From NCBI GenBank assembly GCA_019057735.1, contig JAHLWV010000011.1:1-20963 (forward strand): a DNA stretch of 20,963 nucleotides. Reading direction: 5' to 3'. Below the pieces are notes generated by a model. The model saw only the letters and a list, made by a program, of their open reading frames with translations. It was not told the origin of the DNA and did not search any database. Source of the DNA: Promethearchaeota archaeon. GTDB lineage: Archaea; Asgardarchaeota; Lokiarchaeia; Sigynarchaeales; SOKP01. A program made the position numbers and the translations under genes. This document shows, piece by piece, positions 7,875-16,530 of the stretch (the first letter of the stretch is position 1; every line of letters starts with the position of its first letter).

Positions 7875-7882
7875 AAAAAAAA
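7875..7882 (-). terminator. T8 terminator at end of ATP synthase cluster
   Basis: Eight T on the minus strand start 14 bases after the A2 stop codon at 7897, in the 33-base gap between convergent genes. This is a typical archaeal oligo-T terminator. Confidence 0.5.
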
Positions 7883-7896
7883 TAGCTAGATAATAT

Positions 7897-9726
7897 TTAC
7901 TTTAGATGAGAACTATAGACTAAACTTACTGTTTTATTTAGTATTTCATCCTTAAGTTTTTCGATTGGTTTAAAATCATCATTAGGGACATAGTGGCTAA
8001 TTCTCATAATCTCGTTAAGGATTTCATCGCATTTTTTCTCATCTATTACAAAACCTTGCTTTACGAGTGGTATGCTATTATTATATAAGAGAAGTATAAT
8101 CTTGATAAGTCCTAACATTTTCCTGCTGCTCGTAAAATTATCGACTTCATTAAAAGCATTTTGTATAAAAAAAGCATTTCTTACTAGATTGGCGATAAAG
8201 AGTTCTAGTTTTTGATCTTCGGCCAAGTTTTTTTGTCCTAGAAGCTGAATTATGTATTTTAGTTCGTTTTCCTTTGCTAATATTTCATTTACTTGTTTTC
8301 TACACTCAAACCAGTTTAATTTTATATCCGGCCATTCTTTATCAATTTCATCCCACCAATCTGCTACGTATTCAGGATAATTTGAATAAGAATTAATCCA
8401 ACTAATGGCGGGATAATGCTTTAAATATGCCATTTTAGGATCGAGTGCCCATATTCCTTGAACAACTCGTTTAGTAGCGGATGTTACCGGTTCACTAAAA
8501 TCTCCCGCAGGAGGAGATATTGAGCCAATTATCGTTATTGATCCTTTTCTATTTTTACCACTAGGATCGTGTCCTAAGGTTTCAACAATACCTGCTCTTT
8601 CATAAAAACTTGATAGTTTTGAAGGTAAATATGCGGGGTAGCCTTCTTCAGCGGGCATTTCTTCTAATAACCCGGATATCTCTCGTAATGATTCAGCCCA
8701 CCTCGAAATGCTATCTGCTATAACCGCAACATCGTATCCCATATCTCTGTAATATTCCGCTATTGTAATTCCTGAGAATAAACTTGCTTCACGAGCAGAT
8801 ACTGGCATATTAGATGTATTCACAATTAAGACTATACGGTCTAATAACGGTCTTCCAGTATCAGAATCTATTGTTTCAGTAAATTGCTTAAGAAAGTTAG
8901 CTATTTCATTGCCGGGCTCTCCGCAACCTATAAATACAATTAAATCTGCGCTGCAATACTTAGCTATGTTTTGCTGGATAATAGTTTTTCCAGTTCCAAA
9001 CCCTCCAGGCACTGCAAAAGTTCCGCCTTTAGCTACAGGAAATAGTAAATCTATTGTACGAACGCCAGTCAGAAGTGGCTCTCTTGGGGGTACTTTTTCG
9101 CTAAAAGGTTTTCTCTCGGTTACTGGCCATTTTTGCAGCATGCAAAAAGACTTTTCTTCAGTATCACTTTTCAAGCTATATATATCATCAACAATCGTAT
9201 AATCCCCTTCTTCGGCTAAGTAAGTTATACTTCCGGAATACCCAGGTGGAACCATGATTCTGTGTTTTAACATTAAAGTTTCTTGAACTGTTCCAATCTC
9301 ATCGCCACTAAGAACAATATCTTTTTCTTTTCTACTTGGGATAAAATGCCACTTTTTAGTCCTTGAAAGAGAAGGAAATTCAAGTCCTTTATTTAATCTT
9401 CCTTCTTGAAAAAATTCGAATGTAAGGTCTAATGGTCTTTGTATTCCATCAAAAACATTTGCTAATAGGCCAGGTGCTAGTTCCATTGACAAGGGTTCGT
9501 GAAGATTGATAACTTTTTCGTTCAATTTTATACTATTAGTGTTTTCAAAGGATTGAGCTATTATCCGGTCTGAATAAATTTGAATTACCTGACATAGGAC
9601 GTTATGTTTACTTATTTTAATTAGATCGTTAAGGCGAACATAACTCTCTAAGCCTTTGATTTCTACAAGTGACCCATTAACAGCAGATATGAACCCTTCT
9701 TGAGAATCTTTACTTTCTACAATCAA
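7897..9726 (-). CDS. Second A-type ATP synthase subunit A paralogue (A2), altered active site
   Basis: A 609-residue homologue of the catalytic A subunit, similar to the first copy (14671-16530) over its full length, including the A/V-specific insert. The Walker A motif PGGFGTGKT (K247) and the following Glu (E270) are kept. The canonical GCGERGNE is GCGEPGNE here: Pro271, codon CCC at 8916-8914, replaces the Arg that contacts the gamma-phosphate in V/A-type A subunits (R262 in the Enterococcus hirae enzyme). [12 protein letters not shown] has become DSISRWAESLRE (I340). The frame is intact, so this is not an obvious pseudogene. The start is TTG at 9726 with GGTGA nine bases upstream. It is the last gene of the cluster. 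It might replace one A subunit in the head, act in regulation or assembly, or be diverging. Confidence 0.88.
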   Translation of the reverse strand: MIVESKDSQEGFISAVNGSLVEIKGLESYVRLNDLIKISKHNVLCQVIQIYSDRIIAQSFENTNSIKLNEKVINLHEPLSMELAPGLLANVFDGIQRPLDLTFEFFQEGRLNKGLEFPSLSRTKKWHFIPSRKEKDIVLSGDEIGTVQETLMLKHRIMVPPGYSGSITYLAEEGDYTIVDDIYSLKSDTEEKSFCMLQKWPVTERKPFSEKVPPREPLLTGVRTIDLLFPVAKGGTFAVPGGFGTGKTIIQQNIAKYCSADLIVFIGCGEPGNEIANFLKQFTETIDSDTGRPLLDRIVLIVNTSNMPVSAREASLFSGITIAEYYRDMGYDVAVIADSISRWAESLREISGLLEEMPAEEGYPAYLPSKLSSFYERAGIVETLGHDPSGKNRKGSITIIGSISPPAGDFSEPVTSATKRVVQGIWALDPKMAYLKHYPAISWINSYSNYPEYVADWWDEIDKEWPDIKLNWFECRKQVNEILAKENELKYIIQLLGQKNLAEDQKLELFIANLVRNAFFIQNAFNEVDNFTSSRKMLGLIKIILLLYNNSIPLVKQGFVIDEKKCDEILNEIMRISHYVPNDDFKPIEKLKDEILNKTVSLVYSSHLK

Positions 9727-9765
9727 TTTTACTTCTCACCATTTAATTGGAAATTTTTCTCTGAA

Positions 9766-10290
9766 TTATATTGTTATTGCCCTACAAATAGGACATTTTT
9801 TTGTAGATTTTGGAATAGTCATCCCGCAACTACTGCATTTCTTAATTAGCTCTTTTAATTCTATAGAATTACCGCATATAGGGCAATGTTTTTTATAACT
9901 TGTTATGATCATTCCACAATTTTCGCATTTATTAATGAGAGTTTTTCGATATTTAAAATCAAGGTTAACATCTCGAAATCTTGTTTTCTCAAAAACCTCA
10001 GACTCAGTTTCAATTTTCAATTCTATTTTTCTGGGGCGACGTTGAATTTCAATTCGTTTTTTGTCGGGAAATAATCCAGTATAAATTGATTTTTTTCGGT
10101 TCTTCATGAAAAACGAACCTATAGTGATTAAAGATACGAAAGCCAACATTAAGATTATAAGTAATGGGCTAATCCCGAGATTAACTAAAAGAAAATATAA
10201 AAAGATCATAATAGACAGAAATATGATTATAAATAGGATTCTAAGAGATTTCCTTTCTTTCCTTTCTTTATAAATGTTTTTTTCTGTCAT
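9766..10290 (-). CDS. Two-TM membrane protein with C-terminal double zinc ribbon
   Basis: A 174-residue protein with a basic N-terminus (about 1-17) and two hydrophobic segments (about 18-37 and 42-61). A basic linker follows (FPDKKRIEIQRRPRKIELK), then two tandem zinc ribbons. The first uses C122, C125, C136 and C139 and the second C152, C155, C166 and C169; both have the pattern CxxCGM...CPIC. This predicts a membrane-anchored protein with a cytosolic double-zinc-ribbon domain. No specific function is known to me. It lies between the a-subunit gene (47 bases upstream) and A2 (39 bases downstream) on the same strand, so a role in assembly or regulation of the ATP synthase is possible but only inferred. 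The start is ATG at 10290. Confidence 0.8.
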   Translation of the reverse strand: MTEKNIYKERKERKSLRILFIIIFLSIMIFLYFLLVNLGISPLLIILMLAFVSLITIGSFFMKNRKKSIYTGLFPDKKRIEIQRRPRKIELKIETESEVFEKTRFRDVNLDFKYRKTLINKCENCGMIITSYKKHCPICGNSIELKELIKKCSSCGMTIPKSTKKCPICRAITI

Positions 10291-10309
10291 TTTAACAGGT
10301 ATTTCTTAT

Positions 10310-10326
10310 TTTCCAACATTTGGAAA
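10310..10326. repeat. Inverted repeat between atpI and the zinc-ribbon gene
   Basis: TTTCCAA and TTGGAAA arms (7 bases each) with a 3-base loop start 11 bases after the atpI stop codon. No T-run follows on the minus strand, so it is not a clear terminator. It could be a processing site or weak attenuator in the polycistronic message. Confidence 0.45.
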
Positions 10327-10337
10327 TAAAGCTTATA

Positions 10338-12620
10338 TTAAAAAAAATTTTTAGAAATTAGTTTTTCTGCTTTAATTATGTCATCATGTGTTACTTTTGA
10401 TTCAATTTCTCTTTCAATTTCTTCGGATATTACATCTTTAATGCTAGCTACCTCGAAAATAATTACAGAATAATTATCATTTAAGTAGAATGGAAGATAA
10501 TTCACACCACTTCCTTGATAAAATTTAAAGAAAAATTCATAAAAATGAAGCCTGATTGCATTTATAAAAACTAATAATCCCTCAAGTAATATAACAAGCA
10601 TATTACCAAAAATAGAACTTATTATATTAATGATATCGTTAACAATACCTTCACCTTGAATTAAATCACCCATAGCTATAATTGCAACCATTAGAGATAT
10701 GTGTGCCAAGGCTAAAGCGAGTAATCTTATATAAGAAGCCACATTACTCATGATTGACAATAAAGTTTCAAACGCTTCCATAGTGCCTTCACCTATAAGT
10801 CCTCCAACCGACTCTTCTTTTAAATAAGATAGGTGGAATATCTTACCAAATGGTTTTAACACAATTAACAATATACCAGGAACTAATGGCAGAAGAATTG
10901 GGTAAGGTGGTTCTAACCAGGTATAAATATCAAAACCATAAGTAAAAATTAAAATTGTACCCCCCGTCAATAGGATTATTTTCACTAAAGAATCAGTAAA
11001 ACCTAAAAATTTCCTAGATTGATTCCAATAGTTCAAGAATTGCACAAACCAACCCAGATTAAGGTGAAATACTCCAATTAATACGGCAAACTTGAAAACT
11101 GTCATAATGTTATTTAATGGGTTATTTAGAGTAATATTTACTATGGGAATATTGAACGGTTCTAAATGCATAAAAACGGTATTTAATAACTTTATCTCGT
11201 GCATGCCAAAGAATTCACCATAGAGAAATCCGGCTAATACAGCACCAATTCCGCAATATAAAATGATCCAGCAAAAATTTAGAAAATCTTTCCCTTTTTT
11301 ATTTCTAAAAACTATATACCCGACCAAACCTGATATAATTAAAACTAAACCGTGCCCCATATCCCCAAACATTAAACCAAATATAATTGGGAAAGTTATT
11401 GCTATTAAAGGTGTAGGATCAATTTCAGAATAAGTAGGAACCCCATACATTTTAGTAATAGTTTCAAAAGGTCTAACCAAGAAGTTATTTCTCATAATAG
11501 TAGGAGCGCTGTCTCTCAAGTCCTTTTTTTTCTCCTCGTGCTCAGTAGATTCTTCCTTAGAATCAGTATCGTCCTTTTTATCTTTCAATTTCCCTGAATG
11601 TACATGATCTGTGTCTTTTTTTAATGATACAAATTTATGTTTTTTGATATCAATCGTTTCAATCGTTATTTTATCTTCAAATTTTTCCACCAATCCTTGT
11701 TGAATTTCTTCTTTTCTTTCACTAGGAAGGTAAAAGCTCAAACTACTTCGATTTAAAGGCAATTCTTCGAATTGGTGTGAAACCCAGTTGTATTCTTCTA
11801 GATTTTGAACGATTTCATAGGCGGCGGCAAAAAGAAGCAGGTTATCTTCCCTTATTCTTTCCAACTCTTTATCATTCTTGTTCAAAGATGTAATAACAAA
11901 CTTTAATTCTTTTGTAATTCGAGGAAAGTTTATTCCGTTAGAAAGTAAATATTTTTTTAGAATTGGTATTTCCTCAGCATGAATTATACGGATTTTGTCT
12001 CTAAATTCTTCTTCTTGTTCCTTAGGATAAATTATAAAAAATGCTATTCTATCATCAGCCAAATAATCGTAATGAAGAAAATTAGGGAAATGAGAAAATT
12101 CGAATATATTCTCTATGTTTTCTAAATTCTTTGAAAATGTAGTAAAAGCTTTGAATTCTAAATTGTTGAATTTATTTAACTTGTCTCTGGTTAAATTATA
12201 TTTTTCTAAAAAGAGGTAACTAGCGTGTATTGTATTTATTTTTTCTAACTCTACTTCAATTGAGGTACGATACTTTTTTAGCTCATCAATTCGGTTAGAG
12301 TAATAGTTAATTTCGTTTGTTAAATGGCTCAATAAATCGTTAATATCTTTAGCATCAAATTTTTTCCTTTGATCTGGCTCAATATTGAGTTTTTGCAAAT
12401 CAGATTCAGTAATGTTGAGATTTTTAAATAAGTATTCTAAACTTTGGCTTAGATCATTAATTTTTTCTAAAATAATCTCGTCCTTTTCAAATATTTCGCC
12501 TAACTCCGGTTTTATCTTAATGTGTACCAAATTAAGTTGAGCTAAATATTGTAAAAGGATGTCCTTATAATTTTGGTTAATGTTCGTTGTAAACAAAACC
12601 ATACTACTTTTATCCGTCAT
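10338..12620 (-). CDS. atpI: A-type ATP synthase subunit I (a subunit)
   Basis: A 760-residue V/A-type a subunit. The N-terminal half (about 1-380) is the cytosolic stator arm with coiled coils. The C-terminal half is membrane-embedded and forms the ion half-channels against the c-ring. The junction motif RPFETITKMYGVPTYSEIDP (383-402) and GLMFGDMGHG are typical. The essential arginine is R632 in ASYIRLLALALAH, and RLHFYEFFFKFY matches the final membrane helix. Two features are unusual. A highly charged linker (about 334-370, rich in Lys/Asp/Glu/Ser) lies before the membrane domain. A tail of about 45-50 residues, with ISEEIEREIESKV, follows the usual ending at NYLPFY. The start is ATG at 12620, 17 bases after atpD. 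Confidence 0.95.
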   Translation of the reverse strand: MTDKSSMVLFTTNINQNYKDILLQYLAQLNLVHIKIKPELGEIFEKDEIILEKINDLSQSLEYLFKNLNITESDLQKLNIEPDQRKKFDAKDINDLLSHLTNEINYYSNRIDELKKYRTSIEVELEKINTIHASYLFLEKYNLTRDKLNKFNNLEFKAFTTFSKNLENIENIFEFSHFPNFLHYDYLADDRIAFFIIYPKEQEEEFRDKIRIIHAEEIPILKKYLLSNGINFPRITKELKFVITSLNKNDKELERIREDNLLLFAAAYEIVQNLEEYNWVSHQFEELPLNRSSLSFYLPSERKEEIQQGLVEKFEDKITIETIDIKKHKFVSLKKDTDHVHSGKLKDKKDDTDSKEESTEHEEKKKDLRDSAPTIMRNNFLVRPFETITKMYGVPTYSEIDPTPLIAITFPIIFGLMFGDMGHGLVLIISGLVGYIVFRNKKGKDFLNFCWIILYCGIGAVLAGFLYGEFFGMHEIKLLNTVFMHLEPFNIPIVNITLNNPLNNIMTVFKFAVLIGVFHLNLGWFVQFLNYWNQSRKFLGFTDSLVKIILLTGGTILIFTYGFDIYTWLEPPYPILLPLVPGILLIVLKPFGKIFHLSYLKEESVGGLIGEGTMEAFETLLSIMSNVASYIRLLALALAHISLMVAIIAMGDLIQGEGIVNDIINIISSIFGNMLVILLEGLLVFINAIRLHFYEFFFKFYQGSGVNYLPFYLNDNYSVIIFEVASIKDVISEEIEREIESKVTHDDIIKAEKLISKNFF

Positions 12621-12637
12621 AGTTAAATCTCACTAAC

Positions 12638-13282
12638 TTAAACTTCTTTTGTTATTAAGTCTTTTGTATTTTTTAATCTAACGTAATTTTCTCTTTCATT
12701 TTCTTCTAATATCTCTTTAATTTTTTTTATATCGAGTTGTAATTCGGGAATTATTATATTTTTCAAGCCTCTAATCCTTCGATTTATCTTTCGATAAGAA
12801 TAAGAGATATTTAGCAATACATCTTCCAGCATAGCAAAAACGATTATTTGATTAAAAAATTTTAATAAAACTGTAATTAAATCATCCAAATAATGGCTTG
12901 TATTCTCAAATGAATAGGCAGGAAGTAATTCTTCTCTTATCAATTCATATTCAATTAACGGAATTAACGAGCCTATTTTTTTAGTATATTTTATATTTAT
13001 TTTTGGTTGAAACTGGATTTTACTTAAACTGCTAATTAGGATAAAATCTCTTTTTCCCATTTCTTTATAAGTTTGGTTAAGCTTGATCATAGTTTCTTTA
13101 TATAAATCGATGAAAATCTCACGATTCTTTATGTATTTATCCCAGTTCTCTTTAATTTCATATATTAACTGTTCCAATTTGAATTTTAAGAAGTTTTCCC
13201 CCTTAACAGCAAATGTTAATTTTTTTTTTAACAAGAGCAAATTGGTTTTAGTAGGTTTAAATTCACGAAATGACGCTTTAAT
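12638..13282 (-). CDS. atpD: A-type ATP synthase subunit D (apparent ATT start)
   Basis: Subunit D is the central rotor shaft that turns inside the A3B3 head with F. About 214 residues, coiled-coil at both ends. The first ATG/GTG/TTG in the frame is TTG at 13240, but homology begins earlier: the codons upstream encode KPTKTNLLLLKKKL, the conserved PT(K/R)xxL opening of D subunits. Only 14 sense codons separate that TTG from the in-frame TAG of atpB. The first is ATT (13282-13280), directly after the TAG, with GGAG eight bases and AGGTG three bases upstream inside the last atpB codons. ATT is the most likely start. Alternatives are TTG at 13240 (would remove PTK), readthrough of the TAG giving a B-D fusion, or an assembly error. 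Confidence 0.85.
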   Translation of the reverse strand: MKASFREFKPTKTNLLLLKKKLTFAVKGENFLKFKLEQLIYEIKENWDKYIKNREIFIDLYKETMIKLNQTYKEMGKRDFILISSLSKIQFQPKINIKYTKKIGSLIPLIEYELIREELLPAYSFENTSHYLDDLITVLLKFFNQIIVFAMLEDVLLNISYSYRKINRRIRGLKNIIIPELQLDIKKIKEILEENERENYVRLKNTKDLITKEV

Positions 13283-14674
13283 CTACACCTCTCCAACATA
13301 ATATTTATCGACGAATTCTTGACGAATTCTCAATAGCTGGTGCCTTGGAATATGAGATAATGCTTTCCAAGCTAAATTTAATGTTGTTTCAATGTCTCTG
13401 TTTTCAGTATGGCTTTGATTTAAAAAAGACATTTCAAATGCTTCTCCAAACTTCAATAAGGCTTTTTGATTAAAATTTAAACCATCTTCCCCTACAATAG
13501 ATATAAGATCTCTAACTTCAAGAGCCGCGGAGTAAGAAGATAACAATTGAGAGCTTACATCAGCGTGATCTTCTCTAGTCGTCTTTTTACCAATAGCATC
13601 CTTCATTAAACGTGAAATTGACGCTAAAACCTCAAACGGGGGATATATGCCTTTTTTATCTATATTACGATTCAAAACCAATTGTCCTTCAGTTATATAG
13701 CCAGTAGTATCTGGAATTGGATGAGATATGTCTTCTCCAGGCATCGTCAAAATCGGTAATTGCGTGATCGTTCCCTTTTTACCTTTAATTTTACCTGTCC
13801 TTTCATATAGTGAGGCAAAATCGGAATAGAGATATCCCGGATACCCTTTTCTACTGGGTATTTCTTTTTTAGCTGAACTTAACTCTCTCAATGCCTCAGC
13901 GTAATTAGTCATGTCAATTAATATAACTAAAACATGCATATCTTTTTCGAAAGCAAAATATTCAGCCGTAGTTAAAGCCACACGTGGAATAATTAGTCGT
14001 TCCATGATCGGATCGTCAGCAAAATTGATAAAAGAAATAATGTTCTGGATGTTACCACTTTCTTGAAATTTCTTCATAAAGAAAATCGCTTCATCCTGAA
14101 TAATCCCAATACCGCAAAAAATGATAAGGAAAGGTTCCTCAGTTAACACTTTTGCCTGGGTAACAATTTGAGCAGCTAATAAATTGTGTGGCATTCCTTG
14201 ACTACTGAAAATGGGAAGTTTTTGGCCCCTTATTAATGTAAAAAGACCGTCAATCACAGATATTCCCGTTTGAATAACTTCTGAGGGGTATTCTCTAGCA
14301 AATGGATTAATTGGTAAACCATTTATGTCTCTTTCGATTTCAGTTAAAATTTCCGTATCTAAAACTTGTTTCGTGTTAATGTCAATTGGTTTTCCTAATG
14401 AATTAAATACCCTGCCAAACATGTCGCTAGATATTTTTATTTTAAAAGAATCTTCGGTAAAAGTAATGGTAGAGTTTTCAGACGATAGTCCAGCTGTATC
14501 TTCAAACACTTCAATTGTTATCGTACTTTCGTCCATTTTGATAACTTGCCCCGTTCGTTCCTTACCATCATCTGAATGGATTTTGACGATCTCACCGTAT
14601 TGAACATCGTGTTTATTATCTAAAAATATTAAAGGGCCAATAATTTTTTTAATTTTTCGATATATAACGCTCAT
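13283..14674 (-). CDS. atpB: A-type ATP synthase subunit B
   Basis: A 463-residue non-catalytic nucleotide-site subunit that alternates with A in the head. As expected it lacks Walker A: the segment reads KLPIFSSQGMPHNLLAAQI (152-170). Family landmarks include INFADDPIMERLIIPRVAL, VLVILIDMTNYAEALREL, KGYPGYLYSDFASLYER, ISHPIPDTTGYITEGQ and KGIYPPFEVLASISRLMKDAIG. R355 in the last motif is the expected arginine finger that reaches the catalytic site of A. The start is ATG at 14674 and overlaps the stop of the first atpA by four bases (ATGA), typical of translational coupling. It ends YYVGEV-TAG, and atpD continues immediately in the same frame. There is only one B gene for two A genes. Confidence 0.96.
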   Translation of the reverse strand: MSVIYRKIKKIIGPLIFLDNKHDVQYGEIVKIHSDDGKERTGQVIKMDESTITIEVFEDTAGLSSENSTITFTEDSFKIKISSDMFGRVFNSLGKPIDINTKQVLDTEILTEIERDINGLPINPFAREYPSEVIQTGISVIDGLFTLIRGQKLPIFSSQGMPHNLLAAQIVTQAKVLTEEPFLIIFCGIGIIQDEAIFFMKKFQESGNIQNIISFINFADDPIMERLIIPRVALTTAEYFAFEKDMHVLVILIDMTNYAEALRELSSAKKEIPSRKGYPGYLYSDFASLYERTGKIKGKKGTITQLPILTMPGEDISHPIPDTTGYITEGQLVLNRNIDKKGIYPPFEVLASISRLMKDAIGKKTTREDHADVSSQLLSSYSAALEVRDLISIVGEDGLNFNQKALLKFGEAFEMSFLNQSHTENRDIETTLNLAWKALSHIPRHQLLRIRQEFVDKYYVGEV

Positions 14675-16530
14675 TTTTTCTTAAATACTCCATGAAGTAA
14701 TTTTAAAGATTCTATTTCATTGATCAGTTTCTTTTTTATTCTCTCTAAAGCCTTAAAATCATCGTTAGAAACTGAGCGTCCAATTCTTAGAATCTCATTT
14801 ATAACTTTCAATTCTTTAATATCTTCAATTAAATATCCTTTATCTAGAAGTTGTTTACCCTCGTTAAAAAGAAGTAGAATAAGTTTCACTTGTCCAATTA
14901 ATTTTTTAATTCCTGTAAAACAATCTGTAAGATCAAAAGCATTTTGAATTAAAAAACTGTTTCTGACTAATCTTGCAATGAAAAGAACAAATTGTTGATT
15001 TTTAGGTAAATTTTCTTCGCCGACTAATTGAACAACATTTTTCAATTCATTTTCTTGAGATAAAATGGTATTTATCTGATTTCTACATTCATACCAATCA
15101 ATATCTATCTCAGGCCAATAAATGTCTCTTTCGTACCACCAATCTGATATAAAATCGGGATATTTTGAATACGATTTTAACCAATTTATAGCGGGATAAT
15201 GTTTAGAATAAGCTAAATTTGCATCTAAAGCCCAAAAAGCTTGAACAAAACGCTTTGTAGTTGATGTTACAGGTTCACTGAAATCTCCCGAGGGGGGTGA
15301 TACAGAACCAATAATGGTTAAAGAACCATACCTTTTCTTTCCTATGTCCTCCTCACCGTAGATATTAACTACGCCTGCTCTTTCGTAGAAGCTCGAAATT
15401 TTTGAGGGTAAATACGCAGGATATCCCTCTTCAGCGGGCATTTCTTCTAATAATCCGGAAATTTCCCGCAAAGCCTCTGCCCATCTTGAGGTACTATCAG
15501 CTAAAACTGCTACATCATAACCCATATCTCGATAGTACTCTCCAATTGTTACTCCTGAAAATATACTAGCTTCCCGAGCAGAAACAGGCATATTAGAAGT
15601 ATTAGCTATTATCACAATTCTTTCAAGAAGCGAGCGACCACTTTTAGGATCAATTATTTCAGAAAATTGTTTTAAAACATCTGCTATCTCATTTCCTCGC
15701 TCTCCGCAACCTACAAAAACGATTACATCGGCATTACACCATTTTGCTAAAGAATGTTGGATAACGGTCTTGCCAGTTCCAAACCCTCCAGGAACAGCTA
15801 CAGTACCTCCCTTTACTATTGGGAATAATAAATCGATTGTTCTCATTCCAGTAATTAATGGTTCTTGAGGATAACTTCGTTCTTTGTAAGGTCTATTCGT
15901 AGTGATTGGCCACTTTTGGATCATATTATAGGATTTTTCAACAGTTCCTCTTTTCAAGCGATAAATCTCATCAATTATTGAATATTCTCCTTCTTCAGCA
16001 ATATAAGTGATTTTTCCAGAAACACCTACAGGAACCATAATTTTATGCTCTATTAATTGAGTTTCTTGTATTGTCCCTATAACATACCCCATATTTACAC
16101 GTTCTTTAACCTTTTTCAAAGGGGTAAAAAACCACTTTTTCTTTCGTGATAAGGATGGAAGATCTACCCCTCGTTCTAAGAACCCACGCGAGTCAGATTC
16201 TAAAAATGTTGCTTCTAACGGTCTCTGAATCCCATCAAAAATTTGACCTAATAACCCAGGACCTAATTCCATAGACAAAGGTTCTTGTAGGCTTATAATT
16301 TCTTCATTTAATTTTAAATTATTAGTATTTTCAAAAACCTTTGCGATAACATGATCAGAATAAATTTGGATAACTTCACCTAAGATATTGTGAGTAGACT
16401 CCTTCACTAAATCGTTGAGACGGACTTGGTTTTCAATACCTTTTATCTTTATTAAGGAGCCATTTATGGATGAAATATATCCAGAGATAACTTTTTCCTC
16501 AGATTCGTTCATAATTTTGTAAGTATTCAT
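14671..16530 (-). CDS. atpA: A-type ATP synthase catalytic subunit A (first copy)
   Basis: A 619-residue catalytic subunit that binds and hydrolyses or forms ATP at the A/B interface. All key residues are present: Walker [10 protein letters not shown] (K254), GCGERGNE with E277 and R278, [29 protein letters not shown], and [19 protein letters not shown]. The A/V-specific insert (about 115-205) is present. In the Walker A region both copies have GGFGTGKT, where most archaeal A subunits have GPFGSGKT. ATG at 16530 overlaps atpE by 32 bases. ATG at 16512 (seventh codon) aligns with the first residue of A2 and overlaps by only 14 bases, so it may be the true start. This copy is presumably the main catalytic subunit. 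Confidence 0.96.
   Translation of the reverse strand: MNTYKIMNESEEKVISGYISSINGSLIKIKGIENQVRLNDLVKESTHNILGEVIQIYSDHVIAKVFENTNNLKLNEEIISLQEPLSMELGPGLLGQIFDGIQRPLEATFLESDSRGFLERGVDLPSLSRKKKWFFTPLKKVKERVNMGYVIGTIQETQLIEHKIMVPVGVSGKITYIAEEGEYSIIDEIYRLKRGTVEKSYNMIQKWPITTNRPYKERSYPQEPLITGMRTIDLLFPIVKGGTVAVPGGFGTGKTVIQHSLAKWCNADVIVFVGCGERGNEIADVLKQFSEIIDPKSGRSLLERIVIIANTSNMPVSAREASIFSGVTIGEYYRDMGYDVAVLADSTSRWAEALREISGLLEEMPAEEGYPAYLPSKISSFYERAGVVNIYGEEDIGKKRYGSLTIIGSVSPPSGDFSEPVTSTTKRFVQAFWALDANLAYSKHYPAINWLKSYSKYPDFISDWWYERDIYWPEIDIDWYECRNQINTILSQENELKNVVQLVGEENLPKNQQFVLFIARLVRNSFLIQNAFDLTDCFTGIKKLIGQVKLILLLFNEGKQLLDKGYLIEDIKELKVINEILRIGRSVSNDDFKALERIKKKLINEIESLKLLHGVFKKK

Noticed and set aside
7897..9726. 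A2 as a pseudogene
   Set aside because: The frame is intact over its full length, a GGTGA ribosome-binding site is present, and nearly all motifs other than the one Arg are conserved. Degeneration is not supported by this sequence alone.
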